Positions 48,601 to 62,050 of a stretch of DNA of 64,000 nucleotides are shown one piece after another. Below the pieces are notes generated by a model. That model did not search any database and was not told the DNA's origin. It was given only the letters and a program-made list of their open reading frames with translations. The position numbers and the translations under genes were made by a program. This stretch comes from Karalla daura (taxonomy: Eukaryota; Chordata; Actinopteri; Chaetodontiformes; Leiognathidae). Numbering within the stretch: position 1 is the first letter of the stretch; each line of letters begins with the position of its first letter. The DNA is taken from positions 9,293,088-9,357,087 of the forward strand of contig CM055205.1 of NCBI GenBank assembly GCA_029224185.1, read 5' to 3'.

Positions 48601-51600
48601 TCAAGTTCAGGATCTGACGTAGGAGGTCCTCATTTGCATACTGCACAAAGTGACCAATGGGATGCTTCCCGGCCTAAAGACTGAAAAAACTTTTCATTCT
48701 CCAAAAAAGACCCACAGACATTGTTGCAGGGTCTCCATGTAGTCACCAACTCAATTATCTTTCACGATTTCACGTTATTAATGACTTGTCAACTGGACTT
48801 TCATGTTCTGCAACATATAGCTAGGTTGGGGGGCGGGGCTACTATGACACCCACCGGCCGTCACGTGGTACACCATGAAGGCTAACCAATGGGCTGTCGA
48901 GAAAATGAGCTAAATAGGTGGAGCTTACGTTTGTGACATCATATCATGCTACTGCTTGTAACCAATCAGCTTGAACCAACAATTTTGAATGAGAGAGTTG
49001 TATAGATAGTTTAGATGTCAATCAGCTAGCATTGCATTAATTGGTAGCACCTTTTAAGTTTAACGATTAAACAAGATGGCTACCAACGTTTGCATGATTA
49101 TAGACACCTATAGCAACATTTGATTTTGTATATTAATGTTAAAAAGTCATCTTTCGACCTTTTGTTCACTCTCAGGAAAGTTGAGCAAAACTAACACACC
49201 TGTGTGAGTTGCAACCTATGAGTTACCCTTAACAAGCGAAGATTGGTTTCAATACAAAATGACAATTCGTTGATGTGATTATGCGTTGTGTTTGCCGTTA
49301 GCTTGCCGTAAGATGTTACGTCTCACGTTACAAATCTAGTGATCACCTGCTGATTAGCTGTTGCACCATTTGACGAGTCTGGAAATTAATGCCCTCCTTG
49401 ATCCTCTCTATTTGGTAGCGCTTAGAGCATTCAGGTTGGTTTCTGCCACGTTTTCGATCGCGCAAATCAGAATCGCACAATAACGCAAGGTAAGGAAGGT
49501 AGTAACAACGCTAAGTAAGTAATCGATCCTTCAGGTCAGGAGAGGAGCTGTTAATTGTGAAGGGAGGTGGCAAGAAAGAACCTATGGTTGTTGGGGGTGA
49601 AGGTAGGGAATACACCCTGGACAGGTTACCAGTCTATCATAGGACACACACAACATTCACTCTCACACTTCCACCAAGGGGCAATTTAGAGCCTCCAACT
49701 GAACATAATGTGTGTTTTTGGATTGTGGAAGGAAGCTTGAGTACCTGGAGAACAAGGGCACTTCTTACTGTGAAGCGATAGCATTATGTACAGAGTCACC
49801 ATGTTGGCTCAAAATGAAATCTTTTACGATATTCTCGATGTTTGATGTTTTGACCGACAAGATCATATTCACTATTATATCTCTGCCAATGGAAACCAGG
49901 ATGATAGAGTTTTCTGGGCAAAAAGGGAACAATATTAGACAACACACGCTAAGGCTGCAGTGGAGCTGATTGGATCATTTCTCTCAAGCAGTCAATCACA
50001 TTCAAAGGTAAAACTGCTGAGAGACTATTCAGCCAGCAGTCGCTAAACCCATTAAGGAGGAAAGGGAAAGATATTTATCACTTTGAGTTTCATCCTGTCA
50101 GACCAAAAACTCAGCTTTATAGAATAGGACAGAATAGAATTGGCCTTTATTGGTCCAACAATGGGTAAATTTCAATTACAATCAGAATCAAACATTAAGA
50201 GGCCATCTATTGTTCTCCTGTCACTGAACATCCTGCAAATCAAGAGCTACTCCGCTTTATAACACATCACTCCTATGTAGCAACCCGACCACGCTGTCAT
50301 GCAATAAGCGGGAAGGGAATTTCACCAGCATCTTATTATTTAGATCTATGTGGCCTCTAACACAACTCGCCTCAGCAAACCACTTTAAGATTCAATTAGA
50401 GTTGTAAATAATTTGCTTTTGCTGCAACATTCCCCCACAGGCGGCTTCCACTCAGAAATGTTGCAGTTGCAGCAACATTACCGAAATTTCAACATTGTTG
50501 TAATTGTTTCTTAGGCAAATTCCTCTTAAGTCAACAGCTTCATACAAGACACATTTAAATCCATCCTCCCTCAGTGTTTCAGTACTGAGACTCAGTGAGC
50601 GGTCATTCCTTATCGGTAAAATATAAGTAGGAAATTGTAGTTAACACTGATAATTCAGGCGATTGATGAGGAGATAATGAGATTAAGGTCTGGTGGATTT
50701 ACTCCAGTTTCTTTGGTCTTCCCCCACAATCCAAAACCATGCTGTGTGGAGACAGGCTGAATAGAGTGTGACCTGGTCAGAATGATTTCCTCGCTCCATC
50801 AGATAGATGCCTTGACACTTTTTAAAGATACAAAGTTTTAAGATAGTAAAGACAGTTTGATCACACTAACAGGTGAGAATTACGTGTCACGCACATATTA
50901 CGTAATGTTTACACACGATGTGTTTTGTTAAACCCGAATCATGTATCACGTAATATTCGGCTTAACGTGAAAATGTTGTTTCAACTGATACTGGGAAATT
51001 TAATCATTGAACTAGTCTGTCACTAACGGGTGAATGTAACACAATAACCACTGCACATCAAAGACCAAGCGCTGATAAGGAAGTATTAGCTTGCAAAAAG
51101 TAAGCATATGATGTCTGTGCTTTTAACTGATTGCAGGAACTACGGTCTCATTCCTGGCAGTCCTGCATGTGGATTACAGATGATTCCTGGAACATCTGAA
51201 CCGCTGTGAAGCTAGAACACGCTCTAAAAACACCATCGTTCACCAGAAACCTATCATTTTCAATATTCCTTTTTTAATGCCAGCCAACAGAAATGATTTA
51301 TTCAATGCCACGTGGAGGAGTCTCGAGTGCCCCAAATACGACACGCACACAAGATGGATGATTTCAGTCAGAAATGTATTAAATTAATCACTTTCATTAC
51401 TTTAACAAGCACAATTTACAGTCAAAAACAGGCTATGGTCCATTAGTGCCTTAGACAAGCAAGTAATTAATACATTAGTCATCTGTAACACACGAGGGCA
51501 GGATTCTTTAAAAACTGCAGTTGAGTCAGGTCTTTAATATTAGACGTGAGACATCGAGCTGGACATGGGACTTTGCGTTATGCCTCTCGTAATCAGGGAG

Positions 51601-52455
51601 AGGCGTAAGGAAAAGTCTGGCATGTTGCTCGTTTACGCTGCCTCAAGAGTCTGTGTACAACTAGCGTGTCTTTCGCTTGAGAGACATAGACATTTAAAAC
51701 CACATCTGCAAAATACAGATCATTTCTGTTTGTGCACTCCTTAGAAATGACCCCTTTGCTGGTTTGTCAGATTCTAGGAGAAAAACAGGGACCAATTCCT
51801 TGGCAAGAAGAGGCAAAATAGAGATCTGAAAAAACAGGACTGTGTTCTTAAATGTCACAGTATTTCTTAAACCTACAAAAGATTTTGTGCATCTTAAACC
51901 AGATTAACCTCTTTCTAGTAGAGGAAAGGAGGAGTGCATTAGGGTGTATCATGCCTTTTGAGTAAAGGGAAACCATTGAGGTCACAAATGGCAATCACAG
52001 CACACATAATCCATGTAGTGTTAAAAAACACATCAATATCTTATCAGGAAAACACTGTTAGATGGGCCACAGTATAATACCTGGGCAAAACACACGTAAA
52101 GATGGAGCTTTTAAACTTGCCCCGGTAATATCTGAATCCAATAAATAAAAATTGCATTGAGGAGAGCTGCAATAAAAAGAAAAGAGGTTACATCATTGTC
52201 AGGGTTTCATTTAAACTATGCAAAGTGAGGGGTCCGAAGTACAGAACCAACAATGATTCTCCGTAACACTTCAGAAATCATCTATAGACAAAATGTGTTG
52301 GTGTTGAACAGACACAGGATTTACACAACTGCCAACAGGTAATTAATACAGAACATGATTTAAATCAATTGTACATTTTGTAAACTGGATTTGATTTAGG
52401 AAACAAACCACCCCAATCGTGTCGGGGGGGTCCCATCTCCAAAGAGTCGTCCATT
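48601..52455. other. Intergenic adnp2-azin1
   Basis: No gene recognised. It holds a minus-strand SINE (49580-49780), a retroelement-tail-like TAGAATAGGACAGAATAGAA block near 50123-50180 and a SINE fragment near 50700-50780. Its right part could include a longer azin1 3' UTR (a minus-strand AATAAA lies at about 51297-51302). Confidence 0.4.
49580..49780 (-). repeat. SINE copy on minus strand
   Basis: It reads in reverse the modules of the 46680-46960 copy: GTAGGGAATACACCCTGGAC, GGTTACCAGTCTATCATAGG, GGGGCAATTTAGAG and GAGTACCTGGAGAACAAGG. Confidence 0.7.
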
Positions 52456-52475
52456 TTGTTGCATAACGTGACAGA

Positions 52476-52481
52476 TTTATT
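52476..52481 (-). terminator. azin1 polyA signal (candidate)
   Basis: TTTATT on plus is AATAAA on minus, about 275 nt past the azin1 stop. Confidence 0.45.
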
Positions 52482-52754
52482 TGTTTTCTTTTGAGTCCAT
52501 CAGAGGGAGGAGCAAGAACCGCCAACTTCTAATTTTAGCTAACAGGGCTTTTCCAATTTTGGGAGGTTTAAGAAAAAAAAAAGTCAAATTCCTGGAAGAA
52601 ATAATAGGACACTGCATTTTCCAAGGTGGCTGGAATGTTGACCACATTTGGCCCCTGGTCCCAAATACCTCACTGACCCCTCCTCTCACATGGTGAAAGC
52701 AGAGCCTAAGGAGGATCTGTGCACTTATATTAAGGAACCAGGGGCAGAGGGTAG

Positions 52755-55700
52755 CTACACGCTGTACTGGACCATGGAGAAGTTCTTCATGGCACTGTCC
52801 AGCTCCACACCGGCCTCCTGCATCTCGTACCTGTGGGGAGACACCGGGCGTCAGCGCTTGGACCCCACCGGGTGCGTTTCTCTGTCCAGAGGCCTCGGTA
52901 CTCACCAGTCAGTGGTGGACACGGTGTAGTAGACAGGCAGCTGGGAGGAGCTGAACTCCTCCAGGCCGCACGCTCCCATGTTGGAGAAGAGCAGCCAGTC
53001 TCCCACACTGAGCTCCGGCAGCAGGCAGCGCTCCACCACGTGGTCCAGCTGGTCCAGCGAGGGACCCCACAGGCTGCTGGGATACACCGCCCCGTCAGCA
53101 CACAGCACATGCTGGAGGGAGAACACAGGGTTACTGACATAAGAGGCAGTCTGACCTGACACCTGTTGCTCTACTTCTCATCAAGAACTTCTGTCCATTA
53201 ACAAGAACTAATTATTCCTAGTAATAAGTCCTGTAAGTCCAAAGACCAAAGCTACCAATAAAACCTCACTGAAATGTTCTGTTTATTCCAAAAAGGCGAA
53301 TTACTTCCATTACAATCCTATGAAGATTTAGGATAGCTACACCACCAACTTTTTCTAAGTTTCCATTTCTGACTTATTTCACTTGTAAGAAGATACAAAA
53401 AATCCCACAATGGAACAATTAAAACCACATGAAGGGGGCATTCAGTAGATTTTTTCCTTTTCCATAATTTTACATAATGTAAATTTCGTGCACACTATCA
53501 ATCCATTCATTATAGTTGGGCAGTTTACCTTTTAACCATTATGTTGCTGCATTTGCCGCTTGCTGCCTGTAATATAACCCAACCGACTCATTTCATATTA
53601 TTAGCACTGGTGCCCTGGGGGTGGGGAGAGTAAAATCTATACTAAGCTATTAAATATTACAATAAGGTCATGTAAAAACTATTACATAAATGCTACTTAA
53701 TGATCCCTGGCTGGTGTCACCTCTAGAGATTCTGTGATTGTGGTCAAAGAAGAAACCCAGTATTACCTACAGTTAGCTGGCAAACAGCTTTTATGGGTCA
53801 GCGTCAACCTTTTTGACTACTGCCAAACCCCCAGAGGCCACTCTATGTTTGAACGCCTCACCTTTAAACACAGGTCGGTATATGGGTCAGTATGATTCAC
53901 TAAACCACCTCTGATCCTGCTTCCTTAAATACACACAATGCATGACCCCCTTTTTCCCCATCTAAGCCAGGGCTGCAATCAGATGCTTCATTCAGGCCAC
54001 AATGGGGTTAACTCTCCTGGGCGGAGGCCTACTAACCTTGTGCACTGCCGGGGCAGAGATGGAGTTTCCCAGCAACTTGTGGCTGAATGGGCCATAAACT
54101 CCCTCATTCATGTAGTACAGGAACTCGGTATCTTCATTGTTCTCACCTGCAGAAATGCAGCGGGTGACACGCACAGCATCATCAAGTGGCTCTTTGTCGG
54201 GAAGTCTTTGTTAGGATTACATAACGCACAAAATCGTCAACATGAGAACACAAAATGCCCTTTAAAAAAAAGAAATCCACCCCCAAGCTCGAGGCCGATT
54301 TAACTGGGGCACGGGACAAAGAGCCTCTAAGAGAATTAGGAGACTCACCTTGAGCGAGGCTGTCCCAGTGGCGGGTCACCACCTTTTTGCCGATCACGTT
54401 GACAGCCAGGCTGAAGGCGGAGGCCACGTAGAAGGTGCCGGGCCGGGCCAACACTTGCACCCCGGACAGCGGGCTGAAGTAGGCGTCCAGCAGCGGCCTG
54501 ACTGCAGACTCAACCTGCGGACGCACGGCAGCATAATGAGACGCACCTCCCAGATTCCAGACATCCACGGCTCTATGCGCACACCGTGCAGTGATGTAAT
54601 GACGGGGTAAAAATAGATGGCAAAGCCTTCAGAGGTGCACATGCACCGGCATATTGCATCACTGCTGTGTGTGTGTGTGTAAACGGCTGTGTCGCCAGAT
54701 GAATGAAAAAGCTTTTAAGTAAACAGGGGCGCGTCATCGCTAATCTGCTAAAGGAATAAAGGGGTGCTCAAGTGTGACACTTAACCACCTGTACATGGTG
54801 ATTTGATTTCAGGGCAAATAAACCTTCAGGGCTATCAGCTCTGAAGCAGCTATTACCTCTTTCAGTTGAAACTCCGAGCCAGTGAATCCACCGCCAATGT
54901 CCAGGATGTTCATGTTGAAGCCCAGATCGGCCTGAGAGGACAAAGGAAAACAATCGGCTTTACAGGCCAAGACACCGAGGATGCAGAGAGTAACCCTGGC
55001 TGATTCATTCATCGTTAAATCATGAAGGGACTCGGCCTTACCCCCATGTCAAACACACAGCGGGCGTCTGACAGCGCGTGTGTGTAGGCCTCCTGCAGGT
55101 CCTGGCAGGAGCTGGGGACGTGGAACGTCACCCCCACCACCTGGACCCCCAGCTCCTTGGCTGCTTCCAGCAGGTGCCGGCAGCTCTTGAGCGAGAAGCC
55201 GAAAGTCATGCTGGTCTCAGCCGCGTGGGCCTGGGTGGTCAACTGCAGCAGCAGCCTGGAGGGGGATTCAGAGAGGAGCAGATGAGGCGCCTCCCGACAC
55301 AGGAACACAGCTCTCACATCTCTCCCCTTTTATTCTATTTCATCCCTTACTTTGCGTTGGGGTGCAGGCGGGAGATCTTGGTCAGCTCGGCCTCGCTCTC
55401 ACACACGAGGTGCTGGATGTTGTTCTTGGCAGCGTGCTTGATGTGCGCCAGCTGCTTGCAGACGCCAGAGAGGATGATGTTCTCCGGCGGCACGCCATGC
55501 TCCAGCACCAGGCTGGCCTCAGCCTGCGGGCGGGAGGACACGCGTGTTAGGGGATATTAAGGCTCGGAGAAAGCCCCGTCGAAACCACCGGAAGCGCACG
55601 GATGAGTTGCGTAACTTGAACGGAGAGCGGTCATCAGCTGACTGCCGATCAATGGGGTTCTTGTGATGCGATTGTCCCCAAAATGTTGAGTGCTTTCATA

Positions 55701-56184
55701 AGAGGATGAGGCGGTTTAAAAATAAAGCGGCAGAACTTACTTTGCTGGCACAGATGAAGCCGAGGCCCAGCGAGGCCAGCACCTCGATGACCGCGGGGCT
55801 GCTGTTGCACTTGACCGGGTAGTAGGGCTGCAGCTGGGGCACGACGCCCTGCCAGCAGACATGCTGCTTCATCAGGGCGCCCAGGTCTCCCACCACAAAC
55901 GCGTTCTTCTCCACCTGGGGACGCAAGACGGAGCCGCATCTTAACCCGGTGCTCAGGGAACCTGGTCCGACTAATTAGTGCGACAGCTATCTGCCCGATG
56001 GGCACAGATAGCGGCCTCTCAGTATCGCTGAAGAGGTGGAAAAGCCCTTTGCCGTGTCTTGAGGCTTGGGGGCGGGGCGTACCAGAGACTGCTCGCAGAT
56101 GTGTCCATCGACGACATCTTCAAGGGTCACTCCTCCCTCCAGGAGCTCAATGATGTAGCTGGGTTTGTCAACGAATCCTTTCAT
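52755..56184 (-). CDS. azin1: Antizyme inhibitor 1 (inactive ornithine decarboxylase homologue)
   Basis: Nine coding exons on minus: 56184-56083, 55914-55741, 55523-55351, 55255-55042, 54931-54857, 54514-54349, 54146-54037, 53111-52906 and 52830-52755, in frame, 431 residues. The start MKGFVDK is the AZIN1 form. The ODC fold is intact, with Lys69 (VKCNSSP, the PLP lysine position in ODC), CKQLAHIKHAAKN (antizyme-binding region) and LDIGGGFTGSEFQL. Key ODC catalytic residues are lost: the Cys360 equivalent is Leu357 (WGPSLDQLD), and the EPGR phosphate/substrate segment reads RPGT at 270-273. AZIN1 binds antizyme and releases ODC, raising polyamine levels. The C-terminus stops at VQYSV, shorter than human AZIN1 (448). 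Its leader contains the split upstream ORF described separately. Confidence 0.94.
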
Positions 56185-57146
56185 CTCAACCGTATTCCGC
56201 TAAGCCGACAATCATAAAGAATAGATAAGCAAGTCAAGGGGTCACGACTGAGCCAATGGGGTCCTGCCGGTATGCAACAAACTGGGGGGGAAAAATCAAG
56301 GGAGAGAGAGAGACAAAGATAATCATCAATAACAGCACATTTTATCATTTGTACAGTAAGTTAACCTCACAAGTGAGACACAGACCTGACCTTCTACCTA
56401 GATGTATTCAGTGTTTATGTCAACATATACAGATGTGAATAAAGACTGAACTTGTACTGAACTTACTTAAAGTCTGAACTTATCTTCACAATGATCTGCA
56501 TTTCACGGAAACAAGACTTAATCTGAAATGTCTATACCTCTCCAGGAGCAAAAAACAAAGTTAAAGTGGAACAGAAACTACAACATCATCTCTCATATCA
56601 CTGACTCCAACGTTTCCACTCCTTTGACCAAGTTATTTTCCAGAACCTTTCTAGTCGCTACTGTGCTATGAAGAGGAATCATTTTCTAAACTTTCGTTTT
56701 GCAATTTAACCCAGAACCCAGATTGTAATGTTTACTCCTCCCTCTTCTCCAAAAGTCTCTGAGTTAAAAGATTTGCAGAAATTCTTACAAATTCACAGAC
56801 ATTTCACTGTTTCTCTAATTTCCTGCTTTCAATGACTGCAAAATCAGTCACTATTTTTGTTTACGTTTTCCAAGACGAGTGGGAACATAGCAAACATGTA
56901 ACAACCCACTCGGTTTTCCTTCCGACTGCTCGCTAACCCTTTAAAACAAACCTCTCAGATCCCTCAGAAACATGTCCGATCACACCCTAGTTTATACACA
57001 CGTCTATCCAGAACACACTGATCCTGGACTTTGCCACCTGTGTGTTTGAGTGTGTGTGTGTGTGTGAGAGAGAGAGCGGCTCAATTCTCCGGGCAGACTG
57101 TGGCCTCACTCACATGGACAAGTCAGGAGATGGACCTGTCCCGCTA

Positions 57147-58089
57147 TCAGCTAGGATCCCAAGGCGGCTCAGCGTTGAAGTCGAACCGCTCCCGGTACAG
57201 AGCCGCCCCTAGGCCCTCTGGGTAGCGCTCATACACCTGTGCAGAGACAGGGGAGCCCTGGGGGATGGACAATAATAACAATATTACTCACACATGAAGA
57301 GGGGGGGGGGACACTGTGGGGTCAACAATGAGGCTCAGACATGACACTGTGTTCATGTGATGTTTCAACAGATTCAACGGTTATCTATTGCTCCGGTTAT
57401 GGTGTGGAGTTGAGCTCACTGACACAATCGATACGTTGAGCAACTCTCCCCCACTCGTACACTTACGTGGCTTGTTTTCTTTTCTTCTATTAAAAGCAAT
57501 AAGTAGCACGTATGTAATGAGTGCGAGTGGCTCCAGCCTTATCTCAGGTTTATAACACTCAGGCTCCACGTTTAGGTTGCGACTCGGCAGCGACAACACC
57601 GCGACTTAGCGACATATGACATATTAATGAATGCGTCAACACAAACACAAACATCCATAGGTACGCGCGATCGAAACACCGTGTTTTAACCGTGAAACGT
57701 GATTTATAAAAAAAACAGTGTTTGAGCCGTGTGGGGACAACGGTGCTGGACACAGCTACACGCCGCCGTGTCCCCGTCGAAGGAAGCAGCTTATGTTAGC
57801 ATTGTATTTAGCTAATAACCCCGACTAACACACGAACCACGCTAACATACACCGGATTAGCCGGTCAATACAGCGTAATAAAGCGTTAGCGTGGTTGAAA
57901 TCGACGTTGAAGACGCAGGCTTGAATGAATCGGGTCTGTCATGTGCGGGAAGGAGGCAGAAAGACTGGCCCGCCATGTTACGTCCGCCTGCTGATCCAAG
58001 GAAACTCACAAGCCCGAGTGTTTCGCTGTACTTACGTGAGATAACGGCCAGAATGTTTTGGAAAATCGTCTTCTCTTTTTCGGCGGAAT
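57147..58089 (-). promoter_or_regulatory. azin1 conserved upstream ORF (non-AUG start, PPW stall motif)
   Basis: A spliced leader ORF runs from ATT at 58089-58087 through exon 1 (donor CTCAC|GTAAGT at 58036/58035), then exon 2 (57236-57114), to TGA at 57149-57147. It encodes 47 residues, ending AEPPWDPS. The frame is open back to a TAA, with no ATG in it; ATT with A at -3 is the best start. Known biology: AZIN1 mRNA has an upstream conserved coding region started at AUU, in which polyamines stall ribosomes at a Pro-Pro-Trp motif and lower AZIN1 synthesis (Ivanov, Loughran, Atkins and colleagues). The PPW here lies five codons before the stop. The main ORF is in the next exon (from 56199). Confidence 0.87.
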
Positions 58090-58250
58090 TTTTAAAGAGT
58101 AGTGGGAACAACGATATAAGAAAGAAAGAGGGCTGTTTGGGCCATATGTTTAGTTAAGAGCGGACGGGGAGAACTGCGTCTTCTCTGTCTACCGATGGGT
58201 GGAGGACGACTGGAGCCGAGCGGAGAAGGGGGAACCACTAGGTAATCAAC
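58036..58250 (-). promoter_or_regulatory. azin1: azin1 exon 1 and promoter region
   Basis: The exon ends at the GTAAGT donor at 58035. The upstream sequence up to about 58260 is GC-rich and contains GGGGGCGGGAC-type Sp1 sites near 58260 and YY1-like CATATG elements. No TATA box was seen. The exact start is not fixed. Confidence 0.5.
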
Positions 58251-61200
58251 GGCCCTGAAGGGGGCGGGACCCGGGGTTCAGTTCCACCAATCAGAGGCCG
58301 GCTTTATGGAGGCCATACCAAATATGTATTTCCGAACATGATTGAAGCCGCGGTAGATCAGTGATGTTACATAACCATAAACTTTCCGTAGATGGCCACT
58401 CGTTTCAACCAGGCCAAGGCTTCCACTGACACTTTGTTTACATTGCACAGTTCAGATCCACTGCAGAAACACACAGACCCTCACTCCAAAACATACAGAC
58501 CCATTTTGTTACATTTTAACAATTCACTCAGAATTCAGCAAGACTACTTCTGAGCGTAACTTACTGATACAACTGCTGCCATCTTTGTTGTCTTTGCTAC
58601 CTCATTCACATGGTCTGGAACTTTTTTGCATGAATAGACAGACTGATCCTTTGTATTTGGTATTTGCATTCCTGCAATGATTACTTGCTAATCCTCATGG
58701 ATAGTTTGTCCTATCGATCTGTAAGTGTGTATTTTGATAGTCCATATTGTATGCTTTTGTGGCTGTCTTTCTTGGATGCATAATTATTTCATTTCTTCCC
58801 CAGTCTAACCACTTTTTTTGCCAATTAATTTCATGTTACCCTTTTTCCCAATCTTTCAGTAATTTTTGTGCACTTTTTTTGCTTTTAGAAGGGCCTCTGT
58901 AAGAATGCTCTCTAACTGCTTACAGGTGTTTATTTTACCACACCTTTGTCAAGTTAACATTTTAAACAAATGTAGATACCGGAATAAACTTTCAAGAATG
59001 CATTGAATTTATTTGTATTTTCCTTTCTTAAACTGCTTTATTCTGACTATGCAATGCTCAGATAATGCTCAGTGGCAGTTTGCAAGACCTGTCTCATCTA
59101 TGGCGATATTGGGTCACACAGTGTTAAGTGAATTATTCAGTTCTTTACATAGAAATCATGAAAACACGTGCTTTACAACTGGGAAAATTGAAGCCAGTGG
59201 CCTACAGGAAATCTAATCACAACAATCCTATTCAGTTACATATTATTACTGTTGTCACAATCTTGCTGGGTCACTAAACCAATTTCATAACAATAGAGTG
59301 GTTTCTGATACATTTTCACAATGCGGGAAAGACAAAACAAACAAAAACATGCCTCTGTCTGGGTTATTTTTACATTTGCCATTTTCCTGTTTGTGTCTCA
59401 CAAAATCTGGGCGATTAATACGATTCAGGAGCTTATTGAATATTTCCTTGATTAGCCCTTAATCCTTTGTCACACTCACTTCTTGCCCTATTTCAACTCT
59501 GAAAGTGGAATGTTTTATGCAATCCAGGAAAAAAATAATTTAGCAAAATTTATCTCATTAAGCATAGTGGTCAGGAGTTCTGTGCAGCACTGAATGACTG
59601 GCAAGGCGAGCACTGAAACTCAGCCTGCAGCCACTCGGTCGTATGACTTGTGTTGTACGACTGGGGCGCTGGAACAACACGCTGCCTGGCTTCGTCTCTG
59701 TGTGTCTATTGCAGTCCCAATGTCCTATAGCTCTTATCTGTGCTTTATGACAGTCACTTTAGAAGACAGCGTGTTCACCAAACAGCACAGTTCAGGAGAA
59801 AAACACTGGCCCCCAAACAACAAGGCACTCAGACACTGACATTTTCAAGGTTCCCACCCGGCTGGCTGTCGTTACTATGTTTAGAAACCGAGTGACTGGA
59901 TTAAATATATGGATTCATGCAGCTCAGTCATGCTGATGGCCTTAAGGTACAGACTACAGGAACAGCTGATCAAATTGGGCCAAACACTTCACATTTCTGA
60001 GAAAAGGGACATGTCTTGGCTACCTCCAACTTTGCTCTAAGCTTATTTGGGACCAGTGGGACAGTTAATATTAATTTGTAAAGTACCTGTATCAGTGTAA
60101 GATACAAGAAGTGCATGACAGAGCCATAAACAACAATAAAAGACAGTAATTGAAACCCATCAAAACAATCAAATGAAGTAATATTTTATCAGTAACATAG
60201 CTATTATTAAATATATATTTATGTGTCCATTTAGATAATTTAGAGTTTTTACTAATTTTAGTATAATTCTTTCCAGATTGCGTTATTGATAGAATTTATT
60301 TTTATCAAGGCTGGTGGTAAACTAAGACTTAGGTAGCATTTGTACAATACTACAATACCTTTAAAATCTTCTTCCACCAATGCTACAGAAGTATCAAGTA
60401 GAGGGAAAAAAAGAGAAAAGTATGTGCTTCAAGGTTCACATCAGGGTGCATGAGGACAGGACCAAATTTAATTTCGTGCTTCAGTTCTACTGAGTTCAGT
60501 TAAATGCCTCCTCTGTCCTCAGGAAGGACATTCAATTTTGCAGCTACAAATAAATCATATACCCACAAACAGCATAGATAAGCAATTATCGATACCCCCA
60601 GCATTCCCACAAATCCAAAATGAAGACATACAGTGCCATTTGTTATCCTCAAAGACCAGACTGTTGAAATAAGCACTGCACTTACAGAGTGTCATCGAGC
60701 AAAGCTGTGCATCAGTTTTACGACAGTTTGTTAGAGTGGGAGAAATGTAGGTATGCAGGTAACAACATAAACAATGGCTCAGTTAAGGGTCCCATAGAAG
60801 TCATGGCTGTTGTTGCACAATTAACTTGAGATGAAGGAAACACGTGCAGACCACAGTTCAGCCTTTGTTTCACACCAGGGAAGTGGGCTGGGATTGCTCA
60901 GACACAACAGAAAGCTGAGTCCAGGCCATAATGAAACTGGTGGTGATTCACTGCCACCAAAAGGCAGCTGTGAACTAATGCAGCAGCTGTAATTTACCAG
61001 TAGAGGTCGATATTGAGGCCCAGACTAAACTGTCAAAACAAACCCCGATGCGGCATTGAAGTACTGTCGGAAATTATGCCTCTTGAATTTCAATAAAGGT
61101 GACACAACCGAAATCATTTCTATTGTTCGGATATTAGACTATCCGGGCAACAAAATTTAGACATTACTATTAATAAAACAAAATATTTAATCTTCACTTG

Positions 61201-61480
61201 GAAGCTACGTTTGGGCTGGAAAATAAATCTAAATATAATCACCACTTTTAGTATGAGCACTCGTGCTACCCTTGTAATATGCTATCTGATAACGCTAGGT
61301 CATTTTTTTTAGTAATTTAAGCATGACACACTTTGACAGACATGTTATCCTGATGTTGTGACTCACCCACACGCGTATCTATGCATTCTTAATAAAACCA
61401 TTTTGCCCATGTGTCCAATCCGCTTAAATCTTTCTAATTCCGACTTTATACTTGGACCGTGAATGCTCCAGCGGCTTGTC
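58251..61480. other. Intergenic azin1-atp6v1c1 (head-to-head)
   Basis: About 3.2 kb of AT-rich DNA between two divergent promoters. I see no coding exon, RNA gene or obvious repeat here. Shared regulatory elements are possible but not identifiable from one sequence. Confidence 0.4.
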
Positions 61481-61484
61481 AACA

Positions 61485-61680
61485 GCATAGTGCGCAGCGT
61501 CGTCTGCGCAGGCGCACTCGCACAGCCTTGATCAGCTGACTGTGAGTGAGATGCTGTGTTGAAGGACCATTCAGCCGAAAACCTGCCGTTACCCGCGGTA
61601 TGTGTGGGAATCTGCGGCTCTATCTGTGAATTACACCGCGGGGAGCTACTGACCGAAGACTGAAACCATTAGACACGTCG
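61485..61680 (+). promoter_or_regulatory. atp6v1c1: atp6v1c1 promoter and 5' UTR exon 1
   Basis: GC-rich, with an NRF-1-like TGCGCAGGCGCA at 61505-61516. The exon ends at CACGTCG|GTACGT (61680/61681). Assignment to atp6v1c1 is by position, 1.7 kb before its first coding exon. Confidence 0.6.
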
Positions 61681-62018
61681 GTACGTCGCCAAATACATCG
61701 ATTATCGAAGTCGTGACGGTTGCGTGAGGCTGCAATGCAAACAAGCCCGTGTCAGCTGCAAGCTAGCTCTGAATTTAACCATGTATTATCCAGGGATAAG
61801 TACTGCTCTCTGCCAGGTCTCCCGATTATTTGCTGAGAGTTCGTAGTAAAGAATCCTAAATGGCAGAAGGTCTTGTGTTTTTTTTTAAATGAAAATGGGG
61901 ATCAGACTGTGGCATGTCCTCTCCAGAACAGATACGGGTCATATGACAGTCAATCACCAGACATGGACAATCTGTCTCTGCTGTGCTTTCCTTATGCAAT
62001 CAAACATACTGTGTGTGT

Positions 62019-62050
<32 letters not shown>

